Positions 1-6,448 of a stretch of 19,706 nucleotides of DNA are shown here, in pieces. A model generated the notes under the pieces. The model was not told the DNA's origin. It saw nothing but the letters and a program-made list of their open reading frames with translations, and did no database searches. How positions within the stretch are numbered: position 1 is the stretch's first letter; each line of letters opens with the position of its first letter. Position numbers and translations under genes: made by a program. Origin of the DNA: an uncultured Bacteroides sp. (lineage in GTDB: Bacteria > Bacteroidota > Bacteroidia > Bacteroidales > Bacteroidaceae); contig USSR01000039.1 of the NCBI GenBank assembly GCA_900557355.1, positions 1 through 19,706 on the forward strand, given 5' to 3'.

Positions 1-53
1 GCCATACCTGCGGTAAGGGTCAGCGCCGCTAATAATCCAGTGTATCTTTTCAT
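1..53 (-). CDS. N-terminus of a secreted protein, partial (runs off the left edge)
   Basis: An ATG on the minus strand (complement of 51-53) opens a frame of 17 full codons that reaches the window edge. It reads MKRYTGLLAALTLTAGM, a basic start followed by a hydrophobic stretch, as in a signal peptide. No lipobox cysteine is seen before the edge. It starts only 25 nt after the stop of the upstream GH43 arabinanase on the same strand, so the two are very probably cotranscribed. The position suggests another exported arabinan-degrading enzyme; by remembered order in B. thetaiotaomicron this would be a GH51 or GH43 arabinofuranosidase, but nothing visible proves the family. Confidence 0.6.
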   Translation of the reverse strand, partial: MKRYTGLLAALTLTAGM

Positions 54-78
54 GGTTTTAAAATAAAATTATAATTGG

Positions 79-1566
79 TTATTTAGTTCTTTTTCCCCAT
101 ACGGAGCGCCCACGGCTATCCAGCCCTGTAAAGAGGACAGTTTCCGTTTCATTCTCCCAGTCGTGCCCTGCAAACACAATCAGGTTCTTCACCACTTCTC
201 CATTGAGTGTCAGTTGTAAGGATTGGTCTTCTTTGGCAAAATCCCAGGTTCCTTGATCTTCTCCTAACTTTCCATCTTTCTCCAGATATAAGAGGTGGGA
301 CATGTTCCATTCTTCATCTTGTAGTTCACCTTCACCCCACAATATCTGTCCGGCTTCCAGTTTGCGTTCATACAGAGGTTCCTGTACACGGATAATTTCC
401 CACTCGCCCACTAAATCTGCCGCAGAGAACTCCCGGGGATTACTACCAGCATAACGTTCAGGCGATACGACAGGCCATCCGTCTTTAGTAAAAAAGACTT
501 GTCGCACATGGAGATCCATCATCTGGTTTTGCGGTGACAAGCGTCCCTGATGAGCCATGAAATATTGTCCGTCATCTGAAGTGAATACAGCACAATGCGC
601 TGTGCCCGCCCAACCCGGATGGTTCTTGAAACGGTAAGGAGCTGTCAGGATAGGAAAGTTATTCGTCGTATCTTTCAGCTCTTTTCCGAAGTAATCAATG
701 AACGGTCCTTCCGCTTTGTCTGAACGTCCCACACGTACATTGTAGGTTGTCATCAACGGATCGTATGATACAAACAGATAGTATTCTTTCAAATCCGGAT
801 TATAGATAATTTCCGGAGCTTCCAGATTATCCTTTTTATAATTGGCGCGACGGGCTACCAGATGCCCCCTGTCACCATCCAGCATAGGAAGACCGGTTTC
901 CGGATTCAGTTCCACACAATACAGACCACCGAAGAATGAACCGTAATGCATCCACCACTTACCATTTGAAGGATCTACAGTAATAGTGGGATCAATAGCA
1001 TTCATGGCTGTCGTATCATCTGTCTTAACAGCACACCCGGCCAACGTCCAAGGGCCTTCGGGCGAATCTGATTCTGCCAATCCGATATAGGAAGTCTTTC
1101 GTCCAAACGCTGAAACACAGTAATACAATCTATACTTATTATTATAAAGAATGATATAAGGTGCCCAGATATTTGTCGCCCCATGCCCTCCTGCATGAGA
1201 GCGTACCCACTCTACCGCTTCCTGCGGAATCTCGGGCAATGCCCAACCCAGAAATTCCCAATTCACCAGATCTTTGGAACGGCGCATCTGTATAAAGCCC
1301 AAAGGCACACCCTTTTCTTTGGCTTCTTTACGATTTTCCCGGAAGATAGCATCCGTAGAATACATATAGTAATAATCGCCTATCTTATGGCAAGACGGGT
1401 CATGCACGTTGTAGGTTCCCCATAATTGGTAATTCTCCATGGAAGATAATGGAGAGTAATCATCTGCCCACGGATTAGGTGAATCAATAGGGGCAAAAAC
1501 AGAAGAGGTGCAACCAGCAAACAGGCTGCCCATCAGCAGTACAGCTACGTGTAGTAAGTTTCTCAT
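79..1566 (-). CDS. GH43 endo-alpha-1,5-L-arabinanase-like lipoprotein
   Basis: A 495-residue five-bladed-propeller glycosidase with a C-terminal beta domain. I start it at 1566, not the in-frame ATG at 1596, because the shorter form begins directly with a lipoprotein signal (MRNLLHVAVLLMGSLFAGC, acylated Cys19), and the upstream ATG lies inside the predicted -7 box. Visible GH43 residues are Asp56 in NVHDPS (catalytic base), Asp192 in NAIDPTI (pKa modulator) and Glu252 in EAPEI (catalytic acid). The WAP motif (Trp134) and GSFFGG also fit endo-arabinanases. A HQGR segment precedes a C-terminal domain that ends in short beta strands, as in two-domain arabinanases. The enzyme should hydrolyse alpha-1,5-linked arabinan or arabino-oligosaccharides. 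The residues after Cys19 (TSS) are not acidic, so a periplasm-facing lipoprotein is more likely than surface display. The gene has its own promoter and an operator shared with the big operon. The exact specificity (endo or exo, linear or branched) cannot be read from sequence. Confidence 0.88.
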   Translation of the reverse strand: MRNLLHVAVLLMGSLFAGCTSSVFAPIDSPNPWADDYSPLSSMENYQLWGTYNVHDPSCHKIGDYYYMYSTDAIFRENRKEAKEKGVPLGFIQMRRSKDLVNWEFLGWALPEIPQEAVEWVRSHAGGHGATNIWAPYIILYNNKYRLYYCVSAFGRKTSYIGLAESDSPEGPWTLAGCAVKTDDTTAMNAIDPTITVDPSNGKWWMHYGSFFGGLYCVELNPETGLPMLDGDRGHLVARRANYKKDNLEAPEIIYNPDLKEYYLFVSYDPLMTTYNVRVGRSDKAEGPFIDYFGKELKDTTNNFPILTAPYRFKNHPGWAGTAHCAVFTSDDGQYFMAHQGRLSPQNQMMDLHVRQVFFTKDGWPVVSPERYAGSNPREFSAADLVGEWEIIRVQEPLYERKLEAGQILWGEGELQDEEWNMSHLLYLEKDGKLGEDQGTWDFAKEDQSLQLTLNGEVVKNLIVFAGHDWENETETVLFTGLDSRGRSVWGKRTK

Positions 1567-1593
1567 AATATCAGCAAATAATAAATTCTGCTG

Positions 1594-1601
1594 CAAAAAT
1601 A
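1594..1601 (-). promoter_or_regulatory. Predicted -7 promoter box of the GH43 arabinanase unit
   Basis: On the minus strand TATTTTTG matches the Bacteroides -7 consensus TAnnTTTG exactly and lies 27 nt before the chosen ATG. No TTTG occurs at the usual 19-21 nt upstream. The operator repeats occupy that region instead, which fits an activator-dependent promoter. The transcription start is inferred, not mapped. Confidence 0.6.
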
Positions 1602-1619
1602 CGCCCTGCTGAATACCGG

Positions 1620-1660
1620 AAGGTGGACAAATGGATATTTAAGGTGGACAATCCAACAAT
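1620..1660 (-). promoter_or_regulatory. Candidate HTCS operator upstream of the GH43 arabinanase (two direct repeats, 21-bp period)
   Basis: Read on the minus strand, the 11-mer TTGTCCACCTT occurs twice with a 21-bp period (ending at 1641 and at 1620). The proximal copy extends to AATATCCATTTGTCCACCTT, matching 18 of 20 positions of the repeats upstream of the plus-strand operon. The distal copy keeps only the core. Exactly 19 nt separate the proximal CCACCT from the TATTTTTG box, the same as at the other promoter. Tandem sites about two helical turns apart suit a dimer of AraC-type domains bound as direct repeats. The region also lies some 50-100 bp upstream of the HTCS promoter, so autoregulation is possible. 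Confidence 0.72.
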
Positions 1661-1683
1661 TCTGATTAAAAGAACACACTAAA

Positions 1684-1715
1684 TTTTAAAATAACCGGAT
1701 AATCTCCTAACTTTG
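1684..1715 (+). promoter_or_regulatory. Predicted promoter of the HTCS gene
   Basis: TAACTTTG at 1708-1715 is an exact TAnnTTTG match, 20 nt before the HTCS start codon. TTTT at 1684-1687, 20 nt upstream, is a three-of-four match to the -33 TTTG box. Unlike the two target promoters, this one has a near-normal -33 spacing and no adjoining operator repeat. This would suit low constitutive expression of the sensor. It is a sequence prediction only. Confidence 0.5.
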
Positions 1716-1735
1716 TTTTAATAATACGAAACAAT

Positions 1736-4700
1736 ATGAAAGCCCACTCCTTTATATACCTTATTATATATAGTTGTTTTATAATGTCCGTATCCTTACA
1801 GGCACAAGAACATTTTGCAGATCGATACAACGTTTCTTATATCACCATGGATGACGGATTACCTCACAATTTCATCGATGACATTTATAAAGACACCCGT
1901 GGCTTTCTGTGGATATCCACTGCCGGAGGCGGACTGTCACGTTATGATGGCTATGAATTCATTCATTTCAATCCCAACACTCCTCACAGCAAGCTCAAGA
2001 GTAATTTTATCCACAATGTATATGAAGACAGATTCCACCGTCTTTGGATCGTATCCGAAGGAGGCACAGATATTATCGACTTATCTACTCTACAATCTGT
2101 AATACCCAATGACCCTAAAGGACTTTTGCCCCGGTTTATAAATCACCCCACCTATATCGTCATTCTTGATTCGCAAGGTTGCATCTGGCTGCAATGCGAC
2201 AATGCACTTCACCGGATAACTTTCGATGCCGAAGGTGGCATAGATACATTATCCACATTAGATTTACCTGAGCAGGATGAACCGGACCTTATATTAAAAG
2301 ATATCGACGAAGATGGCAAGATATGGACCGGTATCAATGGTACTATCTATAAAATAACCCCGACACCACAGGGACAGTTAGAAAAAAGTTCTATATCAGA
2401 GCAACTGACTTTTTGGCCTGGCATATATTTCAAAGACATGATAGCCAAAGAAAATGAAGTCTGGATAGCTACACACATAGGATTGTTCCGTTACAACAAA
2501 AGCAACAATACAAGAAAACTGTATGAGAATAATCAGAATGACCCTCATTCTTTATCGCAAAACTATCTGACCAATCTTGCCATCACCGATGATAAACAGT
2601 TGATTGCAGGAACTTTACGCGGAGCCAACATCTACAATCCTATCACTGATAACTTCGAACGCCTTACTCATAGTTCAACCAGTAACAGCCTGTTGAACAG
2701 CAACTTTATTAATTGTATAAGAGTAGACGGGCAACACATTTGGTTCGGCACTGAAAGTGGTGGAATCAATAAACTGACACCGAAGCGCTTGGTGATACAC
2801 AATTACCAACATGATAAAGAAAATCCCGCAAGCTTGTCCGACAACCCGGTAAATGTCATTTATGAAGATAAAGAAGGCAGTTTGTGGGTAGGCACAGTAG
2901 AGGGAGGACTGAATCTGAAAAAACAAGGAACCGAACAGTTTATCCATTACAGATGGGAACGTGGTGAGATAAGCCATAACTCAGTCAGCAGCCTGGTCAA
3001 TGACAACCAAGGTCGGCTATGGGTAGGTACTTGGGGTGGCGGAATCAACATAATGAATCCTAAAGCACCGAATCGTCCCCTCCAAGTGATATATACCCAC
3101 CCGGAAACAGGATTTCCATTATTCTTCATAGCAGTACTCGTTTATGACCCTACCAATAATGGAATGTGGATAGGCGCCAATCGAGGGCTCTTTTTCTATG
3201 ATATGGCAACTCAAAAGTTCATTTCCCCTTTTGCTAACCGTATGGCAGAAAACATCCGCGGTTGCCTCGGCGCCATTATCGACAAAGAAAATAAGCTGTG
3301 GATAGGTTCTACGGAAGGAGTCTACATCATAGATCTTAATTCCCGGTCTCCCCAGTCAAAAGAAGGAGAATTCCAGCATCGTCACTTACGCTATAAGCTC
3401 GATAATCCCCAATCGGGACTGATAGAGAAAATCAGTTGTTTTTGCGAAGCTAAAGATGGTACATTATGGTTGGGCAGTAATGGATATGGCATATATAAAC
3501 GGATAATTGATAAGCAAGGCAAAGAAAAATTCATATCTTATAATACAGACCAAGGCTTAATCAACAACAATGTACGAAGTCTGGAAGAAGATATCAATGG
3601 AAGTATCTGGATAGGAACTAATAACGGACTTTCCTGCTTCCACCCAAACGAGAACCGCTTCACCAATTACACCAAACAAGATGGCTTTCCGGATGCACAA
3701 TTCTATTGGAATGCCTCATACCGTTCTTCGGACGGTACACTCTATTTCGGCAGCGTAGCAGGACTGACAGCCATTGATAGCAATCTGCCTGTTGTCACTG
3801 TTCAACCTGCCAACATACGCTTCACGCGGTTGAGAATCGGAAATGAGAATATCCTGCCCGGTAATGAATATCTGCCCAAAGACATTGCCGTAACTCAGGA
3901 AATAAAACTCCATGAAAAAGAGAAGTCCTTCTCATTGGAATTCTCCGCCTTGAATTTTGAACCGGATAATACAGCCACTTATAGCTACCGCCTACTTGGT
4001 TTTGAAGACAAATGGGTACAGGCACCCGGAAGCAGACGATTTGCAAGTTATACCAACTTACGTCCGGGTAGCTATACCCTGCAAGTGAAATATACACCTG
4101 ATGGAGGAGACGGGACAGAGAACATGGCAGAGCTAAAGGTCACCATCCTACCCTATTTTTATAAAACAACTTGGTTCATATTGCTTCTTGTAGTTTTGGC
4201 ACTACTTGCCACTTGGCAAACTTACCAATGGCGCATACGAAACTTCAAACGCCAGCGGGAGTTATTGCACCGCACTGTAGAAGAACGCACCTACCAACTG
4301 GAACAACAAAAACAATTATTAGAGAACCAGACAGAAGAACTCTCCCGACAGAACAGGATGCTGACACTGCAAAACGAAAAAATCACCCGGCAAAAAGCAC
4401 AATTGAGCCGGATGGCACGCAAAGTACAAGAATTGACATTAGACAAGATAGCTTTCTTCACTAACATAACGCATGAATTCCGGACACCGATAACTTTAAT
4501 TATCGGGCCTATCGAGCGTGCACTAAAACTAAGTTATAATCCGCAGGTAATAGAACAGTTAAACTTCGTGGAACGTAACTCCAAATATCTGCTATCCCTT
4601 GTCAACCAACTGATGGATTTCCGGAAAATAGAATCCGGTAAGCTTAATATCGTTGCGACAAAAGGTGACTTTGTGAGTTTTATACATTCATTGCTTACTC

Positions 4701-5998
4701 CTTTTGAAGTATTTGCCGGAGAACGGAATATTTCAATAAAACACTATTTCCACATGAAAAGTTCCGAAATCTTCTTTGATGAAGAAGCGATGCACAAGGT
4801 TATTACCAATCTGCTAAGCAATGCCATTAAATTTACACCGGATGGCGGAAGCATATCCATATATATAGCCACCCTTCCGGCCAAAGACGATAAAGAAGAA
4901 AAACTTTATCTCTGCGTCAGTGACACGGGAACAGGTATTCAGGAGCCAGACACCGCACAAATATTCAACCGTTTCTATCAATCCAAGAAGCAAGCGAAAT
5001 ATCCTGTATACGGCCAAACGGGTACAGGAATCGGGTTATATCTTTGCAAACGCATCGTGAAGATGCACGATGGAGAAATCTGCGTTCGTAATAACCATAC
5101 TATCGGCTGCTCCTTCCGCATCCTACTCCCACTTCCAAAAGAAGAAAACATAAGCGACCAACTGATCGTTGATAACAATATACCACCGGCAGCAACAACG
5201 GAAAAGAATGAATTACCCAAAGAACGGCTGGCCCTGACCATTCTTGTAGTGGAAGATAATGCAGACATGAGAGGATACATCCGTTCCATTCTCCGTGATT
5301 ATTATAATGTACTCGAAGCTACCAACGGGGCAGAAGCCCTTGATGTATTAAACAATCAGTCTGTAGATTTTATCATCAGCGACCTGATGATGCCTGTAAT
5401 GGATGGTATAGAGCTATCGCGCCGAGTCAAAGAAACATTTACCATCTCACATATTCCTTTCCTGATGCTGACTGCTAAAACATCACCGGAAACCCGGCTG
5501 GAAAGTTACCGCACGGGCGTAGACGAATATTTACTAAAACCTTTCGATGAAACTCTGTTACTGACCCGTATCGAAAACATCCTGGATAATCGCAGACGCT
5601 ACCAACGGAAGTTCAAGACGAACATGGATGTGGAAGCACTGAATATAGAGGAGGAATCCGGTGACAAGAAATTCATCAACCAAGTGATGGAAGCCATAAA
5701 AGAACACTATAAAAACCCTTACTTTGAAGTAAGTGATTTCAGTGAGGCCGTTGGAGTCAGCAAAAGTCTGCTGAATAAAAAGCTTCAAAGCCTCATCGGG
5801 CAATCTGCGGGACAATTCATACGTAACTACAGATTAAACACCGCCCGGGAACTACTCCTCAAAAACCGGGAAACAAAACAGATGAATATTGCTGAAATAG
5901 CGTATGAAGTAGGCTTTAATGACCCCAAGTATTTCGCCCGCTGTTTCAGCAAGCAGTTTAATACGACACCAAGCGCATTGCTGAATGAAGAAGAGTAA
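1736..5998 (+). CDS. Hybrid two-component system sensor histidine kinase/response regulator (HTCS, AraC output)
   Basis: A 1420-residue single-protein signalling system of the inner membrane. After a signal sequence (about residues 1-23, ending LQAQ) comes a long periplasmic two-propeller sensor with repeated LWIG/LWVGT blades, then a Y_Y_Y domain (about 700-800) and one membrane helix (about 813-832). A coiled coil of Glu/Gln-rich residues leads to the HisKA helix with phospho-acceptor His913 in THEFRTP. The ATPase domain has an N box at Asn1025, DTGTGI at 1063 and TGTGIGL at 1095. The receiver domain has acidic residues Glu1173/Asp1174, phospho-acceptor Asp1216 in SDLMMPVMDG and Lys1268. 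An AraC helix-turn-helix follows (about 1320-1420, IAEIAYEVGFNDPKYFARCF). All catalytic residues are present and the length is normal. It probably senses arabino-oligosaccharides and activates the two flanking units through the TTGTCCACCT repeats. The ligand is inferred from neighbouring enzymes. Confidence 0.95.
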   Translation: MKAHSFIYLIIYSCFIMSVSLQAQEHFADRYNVSYITMDDGLPHNFIDDIYKDTRGFLWISTAGGGLSRYDGYEFIHFNPNTPHSKLKSNFIHNVYEDRFHRLWIVSEGGTDIIDLSTLQSVIPNDPKGLLPRFINHPTYIVILDSQGCIWLQCDNALHRITFDAEGGIDTLSTLDLPEQDEPDLILKDIDEDGKIWTGINGTIYKITPTPQGQLEKSSISEQLTFWPGIYFKDMIAKENEVWIATHIGLFRYNKSNNTRKLYENNQNDPHSLSQNYLTNLAITDDKQLIAGTLRGANIYNPITDNFERLTHSSTSNSLLNSNFINCIRVDGQHIWFGTESGGINKLTPKRLVIHNYQHDKENPASLSDNPVNVIYEDKEGSLWVGTVEGGLNLKKQGTEQFIHYRWERGEISHNSVSSLVNDNQGRLWVGTWGGGINIMNPKAPNRPLQVIYTHPETGFPLFFIAVLVYDPTNNGMWIGANRGLFFYDMATQKFISPFANRMAENIRGCLGAIIDKENKLWIGSTEGVYIIDLNSRSPQSKEGEFQHRHLRYKLDNPQSGLIEKISCFCEAKDGTLWLGSNGYGIYKRIIDKQGKEKFISYNTDQGLINNNVRSLEEDINGSIWIGTNNGLSCFHPNENRFTNYTKQDGFPDAQFYWNASYRSSDGTLYFGSVAGLTAIDSNLPVVTVQPANIRFTRLRIGNENILPGNEYLPKDIAVTQEIKLHEKEKSFSLEFSALNFEPDNTATYSYRLLGFEDKWVQAPGSRRFASYTNLRPGSYTLQVKYTPDGGDGTENMAELKVTILPYFYKTTWFILLLVVLALLATWQTYQWRIRNFKRQRELLHRTVEERTYQLEQQKQLLENQTEELSRQNRMLTLQNEKITRQKAQLSRMARKVQELTLDKIAFFTNITHEFRTPITLIIGPIERALKLSYNPQVIEQLNFVERNSKYLLSLVNQLMDFRKIESGKLNIVATKGDFVSFIHSLLTPFEVFAGERNISIKHYFHMKSSEIFFDEEAMHKVITNLLSNAIKFTPDGGSISIYIATLPAKDDKEEKLYLCVSDTGTGIQEPDTAQIFNRFYQSKKQAKYPVYGQTGTGIGLYLCKRIVKMHDGEICVRNNHTIGCSFRILLPLPKEENISDQLIVDNNIPPAATTEKNELPKERLALTILVVEDNADMRGYIRSILRDYYNVLEATNGAEALDVLNNQSVDFIISDLMMPVMDGIELSRRVKETFTISHIPFLMLTAKTSPETRLESYRTGVDEYLLKPFDETLLLTRIENILDNRRRYQRKFKTNMDVEALNIEEESGDKKFINQVMEAIKEHYKNPYFEVSDFSEAVGVSKSLLNKKLQSLIGQSAGQFIRNYRLNTARELLLKNRETKQMNIAEIAYEVGFNDPKYFARCFSKQFNTTPSALLNEEE

Positions 5999-6001
5999 GG
6001 T

Positions 6002-6022
6002 CGGCGGATTACAAATCCGCCG
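6002..6022 (+). terminator. Short GC-rich hairpin just after the HTCS gene, possible terminator
   Basis: CGGCGGATT, a three-base loop ACA and AATCCGCCG form a perfect 9-bp stem beginning 4 nt after the HTCS stop codon. No run of T follows, so it is not a classic intrinsic terminator. It may stop or protect the 3' end of the HTCS transcript, or be a dispersed REP-like palindrome. Confidence 0.4.
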
Positions 6023-6122
6023 GAACGGGACAAAGATATTGACACTATTAGAATAAAAACATATATAACCCTTGTTGTCAAACATACCATTATCCCATTG
6101 AGAAGTACCTGTGAACATGATT

Positions 6123-6208
6123 AAAAAGGGTGTAGCCTTAAGGTCGGGATGGCTACACCCTTTCCCCTATATGGCTACACCCTTTGGTGGTTAGGGCTAC
6201 ACCCTTTT
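6123..6208. repeat. Array of GGCTACACCCTTT: three direct copies at 22-bp period plus one inverted copy
   Basis: The 13-mer GGCTACACCCTTT begins at 6151, 6173 and 6195, an exact 22-bp period, with unlike 9-bp spacers between. Its reverse complement (AAAGGGTGTAGCC) lies at 6125-6137. The inverted copy and the first direct copy can form a 13-bp stem around a 13-nt loop, followed by TTTCCCC. The array sits in the long gap between the HTCS gene and the operon, about 110 bp upstream of the predicted HTCS operator. Whether it acts as a second regulator site, an RNA structure or a dispersed repeat is unknown. Confidence 0.7.
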
Positions 6209-6319
6209 GGCGTCTTCCTTACCTACGTTTTCTCCTGTTTTCTTTTTATTTACAGTACAATAAGCCTGAAGTATCGTAATATATACTGAAACCGAATTAT
6301 AATTGTAATTTTCACACTT
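6209..6319. other. Remainder of the 450-bp HTCS-operon gap, no gene seen
   Basis: Between the 22-bp array and the operator lies AT-rich sequence with a pyrimidine-rich stretch near 6211-6252. I see no open frame with coding character, no tRNA and no strong hairpin here. It may be part of a long upstream regulatory region or a small RNA locus, but nothing in the sequence demonstrates that. Confidence 0.4.
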
Positions 6320-6360
6320 AATATTCATTTGTCCACCTCAAATATTCATTTGTCCACCTC
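6320..6360 (+). promoter_or_regulatory. Candidate HTCS operator of the susC/D operon (two perfect 20-bp direct repeats)
   Basis: AATATTCATTTGTCCACCTC occurs at 6320-6339 and again, without any mismatch, at 6341-6360, giving a 21-bp period. The same core pair, same orientation relative to transcription and same period lies upstream of the minus-strand arabinanase. The proximal CCACCT ends 19 nt before the TACTTTTG -7 box, again identical to the other promoter. It would place the bound AraC domains against the -35 region, as for a class II activator. That the HTCS is the protein bound is inferred from its adjacency. Confidence 0.8.
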
Positions 6361-6378
6361 CAAAACACCTTTTGAGCT

Positions 6379-6386
6379 TACTTTTG
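6379..6386 (+). promoter_or_regulatory. Predicted -7 box of the susC/D operon promoter
   Basis: TACTTTTG is an exact TAnnTTTG match, 62 nt before the first operon ATG, so a leader of roughly 55 nt is expected. No TTTG -33 box stands at the usual distance; the operator repeats take that place. Confidence 0.6.
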
Positions 6387-6448
6387 CATCACTACTTAAA
6401 ATATGAATGTAGTATAACTAATATTGTTAAACCATTAATATCTGTATT

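Noticed and set aside
1567..1596. Upstream start of the GH43 arabinanase at 1596
   Set aside because: It adds ten residues ahead of a complete lipoprotein signal and overlaps the predicted -7 box.
5852..6118. Minus-strand frames across the end of the HTCS gene and its downstream gap
   Set aside because: They overlap the conserved AraC domain and have no promoter, start context or recognisable domain.
6151..6208. CRISPR array from regular 13-bp repeats
   Set aside because: Repeats and 9-bp spacers are far too short, only three copies exist, and no cas gene is present.
6371..6374. TTTG at 6371-6374 as a -33 box of the operon promoter
   Set aside because: It is only 4 nt before the -7 box; the usual spacing is about 19-21 nt.
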